Part shown: positions 27,701-40,192 of the stretch, piece by piece
Layout of the letters: each line of letters starts with the position of its first letter
Numbering within the stretch: position 1 is the first letter of the stretch
Assembly (NCBI GenBank): GCA_029465975.1
Contig: CM055728.1
Location: 30,068,013-30,132,012, forward strand
Reading direction: 5' to 3'
DNA: 64,000 bases
From: Dallia pectoralis
Taxonomy: Eukaryota; Chordata; Actinopteri; Esociformes; Umbridae
Made by a program: the position numbers and the translations under genes
The notes under the pieces: generated by a model
Database searches by the model: none
What the model saw: only the letters and a program-made list of their open reading frames with translations
What the model was told of the DNA's origin: nothing

Positions 27701-30700
27701 GAGCGGGGTGGAGCAGGGTGGAGCAGGGTGGAGCGGGGTGGAGCAGGGTGGAGCGGGGTGGAGCAGGGTGGAGCAGGGTGGAGCGGGGGTGGAGCGGGGT
27801 TGGGTGTGTTGTGTCCTGTCCTGGGTGGAGCGGGGTGGAGCGGGGGTTGGGTGTGTTGTGTCCTGATCAGGGTGGAGCGGGGTGGAGCAGGGTGGAGCGG
27901 GGTGGAGCAGGGTGGAGCGGGGTGGAGCAGGGTGGAGCGGGGTGGAGCGGGGGTTGGGTGTGTTGTGTCCTGTCCTGGGTGGAGCGGGGTGGAGCGGGGG
28001 TTGGGTGTGTTGTGTCCTGATCAGGGTAGAGCGGGGTGGAGCAGGGTGGAGCGGGGTGGAGCGGGGTGGAGCGGGGTGGAGCAGGGGTTGGGTGTGTCGT
28101 TGAATGGTTTAGGGTTTCCAGGTGCCACTTCCAGTTGAGGGTTTGAATCCGACTGGCGGGTTTTTCAGCTTTTACCTCTCAAATGAGTGTGAGACGATAT
28201 ATTCGGATGTTTATATATTTACTTGGAATGTTAAAAAGCATATTTCGTTTATTAAATGACAACAATCATCTGGAAGTTTTTTCCATCTAGGGAAGTGCAA
28301 AGTTATTATGTATATCAGATTAAGTCTGCAGCTACACCCTGACTACATAATGATTTTCAAGATTACTTGTAAACACAATGCAAATGTTTCAAACTCCCCA
28401 GTTCACATTGATTTCACAGATCCGTAAATGCAGAGAGAGTATAGTGTCAGTTTAATGGAACGTATCGATGGATATTACAGTCTCACTCACAACAATCTCT
28501 TCTGCTAAGTCTCACTGTAGTCAAGAACAGCAGCAGAATAGAACCGGGTTCATGTGATGTTGTTTGTGTGGAGACTAAGTGACACCTGTCTGTGTTGGGG
28601 ACATTCGGTCTGTGCAGGACTTCGCTTCCTGACGTTCTCTCCCTCTCTCCTGGCTTCTCCGACACCACAGGAGTGTATAAGCTTCTTAAGTAGCCTCAAT
28701 TATTCATCGGCTTTAATCTGCCAAACCAGCGTCACTGAAACAGGACAGAACTCTGGGACCTCCAGAGAAACAAACGGAGCGTCAGGATTGAAATGACGAT
28801 AAGGATCCGGAATCTTCCTTTATGTCACAGATGAATGGGTTGGGTTTTCATCTGGCTTTGGCAGTGTTCATTCGTGCATGCCAGGGAACTTTCGGAAGGT
28901 TGTGTTATAGAATAATGTGAAGTGAACAGGACTGGGAAGTGCAAGTGCAGTGCCATGTTGTCAGCTCGAAAAATGATATTTTCAAGTTTCAATATTTGTT
29001 GCAATTCCATGCTGGAATTGAGTTTTCTCAAACATCCTGTTTCCTAACGGCTGCACAGGAAACACATTTTATCTCATCAGTCATTGGCTTATGAAAGGAA
29101 ATTATTTGACTTTATTTCTGATGTCAACGTGATATTGCGCTGCCGTCTAAACGATACATCATTCAGTGTCAGATGTCACATCCAATTATTTACTATAGCA
29201 GTATTTCCTGCATTATATCAGTTATTATTTATATTTATATATATTATTACTGCTTCATTTTGGACCAGGCCAGGTATTTGGGGCGGGGCTTGTCCTTCTG
29301 AGGCAGGTCCCCGTGGTGACGAGTTCAGAACGGTAGTTGTTGATCAAGTCAACACACCAATCAAAAAGCTTCACCCCCACCAACCTTTGAGATCTTATCA
29401 GAACTGCGTTTCCTAATTAGCTGCGGTCACCTTCCTGGCTCACATTAACTCTACATTCAGAATTATTTATAGACTATATTTATAGGCTGTGACCCTATTC
29501 AGGGGCAAATTATGTATGGACTGGTTTTATTTAGTGAATCGTATATTAACGAATCGGCTACATTCAGCTAAAGTCCAGTAGGTCTGATTACATGTTTTCT
29601 ACAGTACAGTGGTCGGAGACAGTCCATAAGTGAGATGCACGCTGCAACACATGAACGAGCAGGTCAGGAAGTCACAGTCACGCGTGGGCTTTCCCCCGAA
29701 ACAAGACAGACACAAACACATTTACACTAATCTGCGATACCGTGAATGTATGTTTAATACCCTGTAATCTATCAGAACAATGGCTATTCTGAACATTTAA
29801 CTCTAGTGTCTCTTGGCGTTCAGCATACTGCCTGGACCTCCTCCAAGCAGAAATCAGAGTCAGAATGGAATTCAGACTAACTTAACGACAATGGATGGTT
29901 CCGCGCTGGTTGAAAGGCCTGAAGGCCCCGTAGTACGTTTTTACGAGATATATTTATGCCGGTTAACCAGCTCTCCATCGACCCCAGCAACCTGCATTAA
30001 AACAAAGCCCACAGAGAGAATAGAACCTGGCACCAGGCAGAATGTATTTAATTTGCAACCACTTACGGTCGTGATTATCCACCATGAGGGTAACAACTGA
30101 GTCCATCTTCAGAAAAGGTCTAATCTGACGGCTGTGTACTCTTCACCTTTTCACCTCGAACTAAACAAAAAATGCCCACCGCATTTTGAGAGAACAGTAA
30201 ATCTTAATGAAGGCCTCTGTGAAACCTATTCTTGTGAAATGCCATTACAATTCCCTGAGCGTTTTGTTTTAATAACATAGCTCTCTGGCACAGCTCGCTA
30301 AATTGCAGATTTGTATATTTTTCGGTAGCATATTGCCTAGGCCTTGTAATAAATACTTCTAAGTTAGTATTTATTCCTTCCTGTGGCTGAAACGATTCAG
30401 ATGCCTTCTGGCGCTTCTGCCTCGTTATTCGACAGGTGGGTGGGTCATTCCAATCCAGGCCCAGCGGAATGAACTGGGTGTAATCGAATATGAGTGTGAG
30501 GGTTATATAAATGGATTTGCTTCATTCACTCACATTTCTCAATTCTCTAATAAGGACTCGATTCAATCAAACCTGCATTGTTGATTTTCCGGTGTGTTTA
30601 TTGCTGTTTAACTTAACAATGTCTTCCTTTCTCTCCTTTGCCCTCATTCTCCCACGTCTCCCACCAGTCTCCATCGACTCTATCCGAGAGGTGTGTGAAG

Positions 30701-33700
30701 GCAAACAGTCGGAAATCTTCCAGCGATATTCCGAGGGTAGCTTCGACCCCAACTGCTGCTTCAGTCTGTACTACGGTGAGCGCCTGGAGTCCCTGGACCT
30801 GGTCTCCAGCTCCGGCGAGGAGGCGCGCACCTGGATCACCGGACTCAAGTACCTGGTGGCGGGAATCAGCGACGAGGACAGCCTGGCCAAGAGGCAGCGC
30901 ACCCGCGATCAATATCCTTACCTGTTTAGACATGTCTCCACCAGGGGTTTGGTTATGGGGGGGTTCAGTTGTATCATGTTCTCTGGGGTTTAATGATGGT
31001 AACGACAGATTCAGTCAATTTAAGGGAGGACTGGAAGAGACGTTTGTGATGAGGACTTTTCGACACACAATGCTGTTATGAGGAGTTGTCGATAACTCCA
31101 AATAATGCCGGCACACAGCACTCACTCCCATCCAATCACACGATTACTTCTCTCCACACTGCACTCACTCCCATCCAATCACACGAACAGTTCTCTCCTC
31201 AGACAGCCATTATGACACTTTACATACACATTAGCATGCTAGCAGGCACACGACGCTGATGAAAGGGGTTCAGGTGAAGACTGACGGATATGCACCTTTC
31301 ACATCTCATGAATCACATTTCATCATGTGTCAGTCGGCTTGTGCTGAAATTAGACTCGAGCCGTGTGGAGTTTTGTGAGAGCAATGTCAGAGATCAAATG
31401 GCACGGCTTCTCACGCTGTTTCAGGTCTGGATCGATCAGTTAGTGAGCCGTGTGACTGCCGCTGGTTAGGCGTCGGTGAACTTAACCCCCAGCAAACGTG
31501 TTGTCCCACCTTAACCGCTCCCCGGTCGCTACGTGGCTGAAGCAGACGTTCACGGAGGCGGATAAGAACGGCGACGGCAGCCTGAGCATCAGCGAGGTCC
31601 TGCAGCTCCTTCACAAACTTAACGTCAACCTGCCCCGTCAGAAGGTCAAGCAGATGTTTAAGGTACAAGGGAGACCTAACGGAGTTAATTCACTCACTTC
31701 CTGTGTGTTGTGTCACTTCGCACTTCCTGTATGTTGTGAGGTGAAGTGGTTGTGAGACAACTTTAACTGAACGTCAGCCGAACGTTAGCTGAACATTAGC
31801 TGAATGTTAGCATTGAGGCGGCGGTATTCCTCTCAGACCGGGTAGGTCACGCTATGGTCCTTCTTTTAAATAAGGAAAATAATGTGTTGCGATTGGCATT
31901 AAAAAGAGAATGTCAAAGTGCATGGAAGCAAACGTAAACCACCAATTAGAATTGGAATGACTGCAGGCGTTTACTTTGGGGAGCGACGGAGAGACCGACT
32001 AATGTGTAAAAGAAGAGAGGGAAAAGGGAGCGAAGGAAGAGGGAGAGAGGGAGGGGAGGGGGTAAAGGATAAGAAAGGAGTGATATCGGTAAGTGTTGAG
32101 TAGCTCAGTGGCCTTTTATGTAGGAATTTCTCGGTTTGGTTTATGTATGCGTGCATCTCTTGTGTTTTATCGTTTATTTGATTGTCTGTTTTTGTGTCTG
32201 TTGTGCAGCTGGGGTGGACTTTATATAGGAACCGGATTTACATTCATTCTGAAGCAGGAGGAACCGGGACATTTGCACTCAGCAGTTGGACAGGAGCTTG
32301 ATGTGGTGGGCAGTGGTATAGTTTGTCCTGTTTGGACAGATGGCCGAGGGCTAACTTATTGAACTCACATTAAGCCACATGCTTGTCATTTACTCAACAG
32401 CACATAGATGAGCTACTATGAAAGTCATCGTTGGCACAATCAGTCAGAGACACTGCGGGGGTGTAGAGCAGATATCCAGAAGGCTTGGGATATCATGAGC
32501 TGGGTTTCTATTGACCCACAACTAAATTGGCAAAAGCAATTCCGCTACAAAAAAAACTGTTCTTTGGGACATTTGCATTGGAAATGACCGTCTTTGGAGA
32601 ATGGTTCTAAAGGTCAAACAAATGTTTACCCGTTCTCTTTGAGAATATTTCTTTTGTCAGCATTTCTTTATTGCAAAGGATGATGGAATTATTTTTTCAT
32701 AAAATCATTGCGGAATATTTTGGAAGGTTTCGGGGGGATGTGGCGTTATGAAATAGTAACGGTAACAGTGGTAACCTAGCAACAACAGACCTCTGTGTCG
32801 GACTCTATTTAACCTGATTGAAAAATAAAGTGAAGTGGCTTTACGAGTTAGCTCGGCGAAATGAAAGTTCAACTCTATGATTGGGGGCCCATAGTTTGAA
32901 TCCTAACACCCATCTCAATGTGCCGGCAAACACAAGCGGTGTGTGAAGGAGTACGGCTTGGTGAGACGGCCATCAGAGCGCCCACTTTACCATTTTTGAG
33001 TTTCCCAATTTACTGTGGAGATGTAGCGACATGAGGCGTGTTTAAACTTGAGCTACAACCAGGAAGGTGAAAATGGCTCCTTTTGTTACCAGTGGACTTT
33101 AGTGGCACCATAAAGCCTTTCTTAGCTAGCTTGGCCATGTCAGTCCACGGTACCGGTGAAAATGGAAAAACCAAAAACTTCATTGCATCAGTAACTTTAC
33201 TTAGAAAATTATCTTGCTGCAAAGTCTGTCAGGCCTTTGTTCAGTTTAACAACAATGTCCATTGTCATTGTGTCTCTCCTCTGACAAGCGAGTTAACAGT
33301 GTGTAAACGCATGGTTGATGAGTTAGCATGTGGTTAGCTTGTAGTTAGTGTGTTAGCGCATTGTTAGTGTGTAAGCACATTTTTTGTGTGTTAGCATGTT
33401 CTTAGCGTGTTAGCGCGTTGTTAGCGCGGTGTTAGCACTCTAGCGCTTTAGCCCTAGCAGCCACGACTTATTTGAGGTTGCACTAGGAGGTCACCCATAT
33501 GTTGGCTAGGGGTACAGATGGCCTCCGGTGTAATACACAGTTACCACACTGGGGCCTGGGTGTACATATGTGTGTGTTTACAGGACAGTAGGGCACGTCT
33601 GTCGGGTTAACCTGCTTACTTCTGACAGGAATCTTTGAGGGATTTGACCTGTTGATCCACTGGGTGTGCAATACCCTGTGCACAGCCAACAGTCACGCCA

Positions 33701-36700
33701 AAAACCAGTGACCCTGTTTCCATACACACTGTGTAGACAGACAGAGACGCCAGTATTGACCCAGCCCAGCCCAGTATTGACCCAGCCCAGTATTGACCCA
33801 GCCCAGCCCAGTATTGACCCAGCCCAGTATTGACCCAGCCCAGCCCAGTATTGACCCAGCCCAGCCCAGTATTGACCCAGCCCAAGCCCAAGTATTGACC
33901 CAGCCCAAGCCCAAGTATTGACCCAGCCCAGTATTGACCCAGCCCAGTATTGACCCAGCCCAGTATTGACCCAGCCCAGTATTGACCCAGCCCAGTATTG
34001 ACCCAGCCCAGTATTGACCCAGCCCAAGCCCAAGTATTGACCCAGCCCAGCCCAGTATTGACCCAGCCCAGTATTGACCCAGCCCAGTATTGACCCAGCC
34101 CAAGCCCAAGTATTGACCCAGCCCAAGCCCAAGTATTGACCCAGCCCAGTATTGACCCAGCCCAGTATTGACCCAGCCCAGTATTGACCCAGCCCAGTAT
34201 TGACCCAGCCCAAGCCCAAGTATTGACCCAGCCCAGCCCAAGTATTGACCCAGCCCAGCCCAAGTATTGACCAAGCCCAGCCCAGTATTGACCCAGCCCA
34301 GCCCAAGGACCTCATGGTCCTCGTTCTACTCTGTTAATCACCTCCCTAATTTGTTAATTGGAGACTTTAATCCGGAACAGTGGAGTTGTCCCGGGTCTTT
34401 TCCCTGTGTCTGGGGTTGTCTCCGGTCTTTTCCCTGTGTCTGGGGTTGTCTCCGGTCTTTTCCCTTGTCTGGGGTTGTCTCAGTTTTTTTCCCGACCCGA
34501 GGAAGCACCACTGAATAATTTATGGTGGCTGATAGACCCGGGTACAAGGACAGAGCATCACCGCACACTGATTAATTAATTCATAATAGCTACATGGCTG
34601 TGATCGGCCACATGCTGGCATGTTAAGTGCTCCAGCCCTCTTTTACATAATAAATGGAAAGAGAATAGCACCCATTCCACTGATGGTTTACCCACCCACA
34701 TTAGTGTGTGTGTGATGTTATTCATGTTGGGATGAAATACATCAGATGCATGATTATGAAGCAATCATAAAGGATGAGGACAAATAACTGTTGGGTTCTT
34801 TCACGTTCCTTTGTTTCGGAAATTTCCACTTCATCAATGCAACTCAACTTCTCAAATTTTGCTTCGTTGTTGACAATCCAAAAGTTTTCAGAATCGCTCT
34901 TGCCTTTCTGTTTGTAGACGCCCTCAAGTGGAAGTACCTTTCACCTTTGTCTTTCTGTGTGTAGACGCCCTCAAGTGGAGGTGACCTTTCACCTGTTTAC
35001 CATTTCTCGTTTCTCCCAGGAGGCCGACACTGATGACCACCAGGGCACGCTGGACTTCGAGGAGTTCTGCTCCTTCTACAAGATGATGTCCACGCGACGT
35101 GACCTCTACCTGCTCATGCTGACCTACAGCAACCACAAGGATCACCTGGACACCACAGACCTCGCCCGCTTCCTGGAGTTGGAGCAGAAGGTGCGTGCAG
35201 GTCTAACGTTGTTTCTGTTGAGTTGGAAAGTGTGCGGTGAAGGTGTGCGGTGAAGGTGGGCGGTGAAAGTGGGCGGTGAAAGTGTGTGGTGAAAGTGTGC
35301 TGTGAAGGTGTGCGGTGAAGGTGTGCGGTGAAGGTGTGCGGTGAAAGTGTGCGGTGAAAGTGTGTGGTGAAAGTGTGTGGTGAAGGTGAGCGGTGAAAGT
35401 GTACGATGAAAGTGTACGATGAAAGTGTACGATGAAAGTGTGTGCTGAAAGTGTGTGCTGAAAGTGTGTGCTGAAAGTGTACGGTGAAAGTGTACGGTGC
35501 TGTTCGTTGGGTTGTGGTGAGAAGATGCATACAACAAACACACACACACACCACCGCCAGCTCCTGAGTATCCATGAGGATATTACTGTGTGGTTACTCA
35601 AGTCACTTAAGGAGTCCTGAAGAGCTCTTCTGGGTCTTTTTTGTAATGCCTTAACCTCAGCATTAACATCTGAGGGAAGTTCTTGGTCGTCGAGGACATC
35701 TTATCCTCTGCCTGATGTCACAACGTTTCACTGATGTTCCTGTCAACATCTGTAAAACAAGTAAAGACCACGAATTGCAGAGAAGCTCAGCCAGCCTCGA
35801 CAAAGACATTTGTTTCAGAACAGACCCTTTAGAAAAAGAACACCTCACATTTCTACATTTTATTGCAAGTTAAAAGCTCCTTGAAAATAGTGCTGTATAA
35901 GTCTCATGCATTGTTAATTCCGTTGTGTATAATGCATATATATCCCGTTTGTAACGGTTCTCCAGTGTCTTTTATTCTATCTAAGCGGTGTGCTTTACGG
36001 AGCTCAAACAGCTCCTTGACAGCGCTACAGAATGCAGCTAATCAATGTGGATAAGCTCCTCACTGCTGCAGAGGAAATGATTTTTTTCTGCTGACATCCC
36101 TTTTTACCCGCTGGCTAACTAAATGGGTCTGGATCCTAGCGTGTCGGCCCGTAGAGACCCCACGAGGTGGCGGGCGGGCCGACGCAGACCCACACAGTTG
36201 TTTAATGGATTTTCCATTGGGGCCTAAAGCAAATGCCTAATAGTCGTGTGTAAGTGCAAACACAGGTCCTTATAAAGCTGTTAGAATTAGCAGTACCACT
36301 TCAAATGGACTTTTAAGACATTTGGCGCTGCTGTGAAATACGAGCATTATCTAATGGTTCCGCTGTAAAAAAATTTAATAAAAATAAGTTGACTTAGTGA
36401 AAAACACAATAAAAATAGTGTTAATGACTGAAATTGCTTTATAACTAGAGGATGGTTTTCCTGCGTATTTACAGTCGAGGATAGATGGATCGTGGAGAGG
36501 ATGGGTTTATAAATGCCCAGTAGACGGTTCTGAAGCATGGTTGCATAGCTGGCTCTGCTGGTTCTGAGGGGAGTTACCAGAACCAAACCAGGGATGTATT
36601 CAGTTACCAGAACCAAACCAGGGTGTATTCAGTTACCAGAACTTAACCAGGGATGTATTCAGTTACCAGAACCAAACCAGGATGTATTCAGTTACCAGAA

Positions 36701-39160
36701 CCAAACCAGGATGTATTCAGTTACCACAACCAAACCAGGACGTATTCAGTTACCAGAACCAAACCAGGACGTATTCAGTTGCCAGAACCAAACCAGGATG
36801 TATTCAGTTACCAGAACCAAACCAGGATGTATTCAGTTACCAGAACCAAACCAGGACGTATTCAGTTACCAGAACTTAACCAGGGATGTATTCAGTTACC
36901 AGAACCAAACCAGGATGTATTCAGTTACCAGAACCAAACCAGGATGTATTCAGTTACCAGAACCAAACCAGGACGTATTCAGTTACCAGAACCAAACCAG
37001 GACGTATTCAGTTGCCAGAACCAAACCAGGATGTATTCAGTTACCAGAACCAAACCAGGACGTATTCAGTTACCAGAACCAAACCAGGATGTATTCAGTT
37101 ACCAGAACCAAACCAGGATGTATTCAGTTACCAGAACCAAACCAGGACGTATTCAGTTACCAGAACCAAACCAGGACGTATTCAGTTACCAGAACCAAAC
37201 CAGGATGTATTCAGTTACCAGAACCAAACCAGGATGTATTCAGTTACCAGAACCAAACCAGGATGTATTCAGTTACCAGAACCAAACCAGGACGTATTCA
37301 GTTACCAGAACCAAACCAGGATGTGTGAGTGTGTGCACGTGTGTGTGTCCGTGCTTCAGGTGTGTGTGTTAATAAATATGGTTAGATCACAAATGTGTTC
37401 ACCCTCACATGTGACCCAGTCACTCATCCTGTGTTCAGTCTCTCACCCTGTGTTCAGTCTCTCATCCTGTGTTCAGTCTCTCATCCTGTGTTCAGTCTCT
37501 CATCCTGTGTTCAGTCACTCATCCTGTGTTCAGTCTCTCATCCTGTGTTCAGTCACTCACCCTGTGTTCAGTCACTCACCCTGTGTTCAGTCACTCACCC
37601 TGTGTTCAGTCACTCATCCTGTGTTCAGTCACTCACCCTGTGTTCAGTCACTCATCCTGTGTTCAGTCTCTCATCCTGTGTTCAGTCACTCATCCTGTGT
37701 TCAGTCTCTCATCCTGTGTTCAGTCTCACATCCTGTGTTCAGTCTCTCATCCTGTGTTCAGTCTCTCACCCTGTGTTCAGTCACTCATCCTGTGTTCAGT
37801 CTCTCATCCTGTGTTCAGTCACTTGACCCCCCCAACCACCACCAATAAGTCGACCAATGACTTAGCCAAAGCCCAGCCTCCTGTGGCTAAGCTCTAACGA
37901 CCACCATATTGACCCAGTATGCAGGGCGACAGGACGGAGGTTGACTCCTAATTAGCTTAACAGGACTTTATCTTCAACTCTCCCGTTGCTAACTGAAATG
38001 CAAGGGGATTGAAGAGATCTTGTTAACTGTGTGTAGCACAGTCAGCCTGTGTTTCTAACGCTTTATTGTGTGTGTGTGTATTTTCTCTCGTTACGCAGAT
38101 GACCAAGGTGACCAAGGACCATTGTCTTGAGATTGTGAACAAATTTGAACCCTGCCCCGAGAACCAGAAACAGGGGGTTCTGGGTATTGACGGTAAGAAT
38201 ACTGTTTATGGATCGCTGAATCTTGCACATCTCCACATGCCCTGAAATGTAACGGTTCTCACAGCATATTAAATATTCTGTACGGCACTGTACAAAATGG
38301 GCATTTCAATGTTTTTTAATCCTTGTAAAATCCAAATCCGAAGTACTGCGTCTATAATGAAGGAATGTAATGTTGGCACGAGTCACTATGTGGCAGCAGA
38401 TTTGTTGTTGTCGGCATTCGCTGCTGAGTATCGATGGTCACTGAATTAGTCATTTTAATTAGCGTTGGGTTTCCATCTGCGTACTGACAGTTAAACATCT
38501 ACTGAGCTCGGAGTCTGCATCTGTCATATTGATACAGCCCGTCCTCTGAGGAAACCTCTCCAAACTCACCGGGCTCTTGGCAGAATTACACTAGAAAATA
38601 TGTTTTCCAGTCCCGTCAAAATGTTCTCCTCTCACCAGATCCACTTTCAAGTTGTATACATCTCCTCCATTTCCCACAAGTCGTCCCTTCAACGTTCCTT
38701 CGTCCCGAATGATCGTCCACACGTGTTCTGAGGATAAAATATATAATGTCATTTTTTTGGCTAAGTGTTGTTATGAGACATGACGTTTGGGTTTTGGTGC
38801 GACCCAGGTTTCACCAGTTACATGCGCAGTCCTGCCGGGGACGTGTTCAACCCAGAACACTACGAGGTGACCCAGGACATGAGCCAGCCCCTCTGTAACT
38901 ATTTCATCTCATCCTCACACAACACCTACCTGATGGGTGACCAGCTAATGTCCCAGTCCCGTGTAGACATGTATGCCTGGGTGCTGCAGGCTGGGTGCCG
39001 GTGTGTGGAAGGTGAGTGGAAGACGCGCTGACATCAACGCACGCACGCACACACACACACACACATCAACACACACGCACGCACACACACACACACACAC
39101 ACATCAACAGACACACACATCAACACACACACACACACATCAACACACACGCACGCACAC

Positions 39161-39216
<56 letters not shown>

Positions 39217-39253
39217 CAACACACACACACATCAACACACACACACACACATC

Positions 39254-39318
<65 letters not shown>

Positions 39319-40150
39319 CACACACACACCCTCTCTTGTCTCTCCCTCTCTTCTCTTCCTCTCTTGTCTCTCCCTCTCTTCACTTCCTCTCTTGTCTCTT
39401 CCTCTCTTCTCTCCCTCTCTTGTCTCTTCCTCTCTTCTCTTCCTCTCTTGTCTCCCTCTCTTCTCTTCCTCTCTTGTCTCTCCATCTTGTCTCTCTTCAA
39501 TCCATCTCTTCTTTTCCTCTCTTGTCTCTTCCTCTCTTGTTTCTCCCTCTCTTTTCTCCCTCTTCTTTTCTCTCCATCTTGTCTCTCTTCAATCCCACTC
39601 TTCTCTCCCTCTGTTTCAGTGGATTGCTGGGATGGTCAGGATGGAGAACCTATTGTCCATCATGGCTACACCCTTACATCCAAGATCCTGTTCAGAGACG
39701 TCATCGAAACCATCAACAAGTACGCCTTCGTAAAAAACGAGTGAGTTTTTTTCAAATAAACAAATTGTATATTAAAGGGTTAAATATCAGCTGCACATGG
39801 CGTCTTTCATTTGCACCTTGTTCACCTGAAACACCAGATATCCCATAACGCTGTTTCAGGTGATCCCACTTATAATATTATAATAATTAAATATCTCTAA
39901 CAGAATGGTTAGACATCACTGCTCTATGAGGCAATGTGATGTGTGAAGTAGTGTGTTAATGGTCAAAACGAAACTTGTCTTCTCGTGGAAGTTCTTGAAC
40001 TTGTGTTGGCTGTGATGTGTAGAAGATGGAGCAAACCAGTGTTTCAACATTACACTCTCTCACACACACTCTCCCTCTCTCTCTCTCTATATCTCTCACT
40101 CTCTCCCCCCACTCTCTCTATATCTCTCCCTCTCTCACCCCACTCTCCTC

Positions 40151-40192
<42 letters not shown>

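Noticed and set aside
27048..28138. Overlapping + strand frames of GGAGWSRVE type
   Set aside because: Only 27097-27243 is coding (PH exon); the rest is the intronic G-rich repeat after a clear GTGAGT donor.
30912..31532. GT-AG intron with a shifted joint between exons 3 and 4
   Set aside because: No GT near the end of exon 3 and no AG before WLKQTF keeps the conserved RTRDQWLKQTF; the AT-AC ends do.
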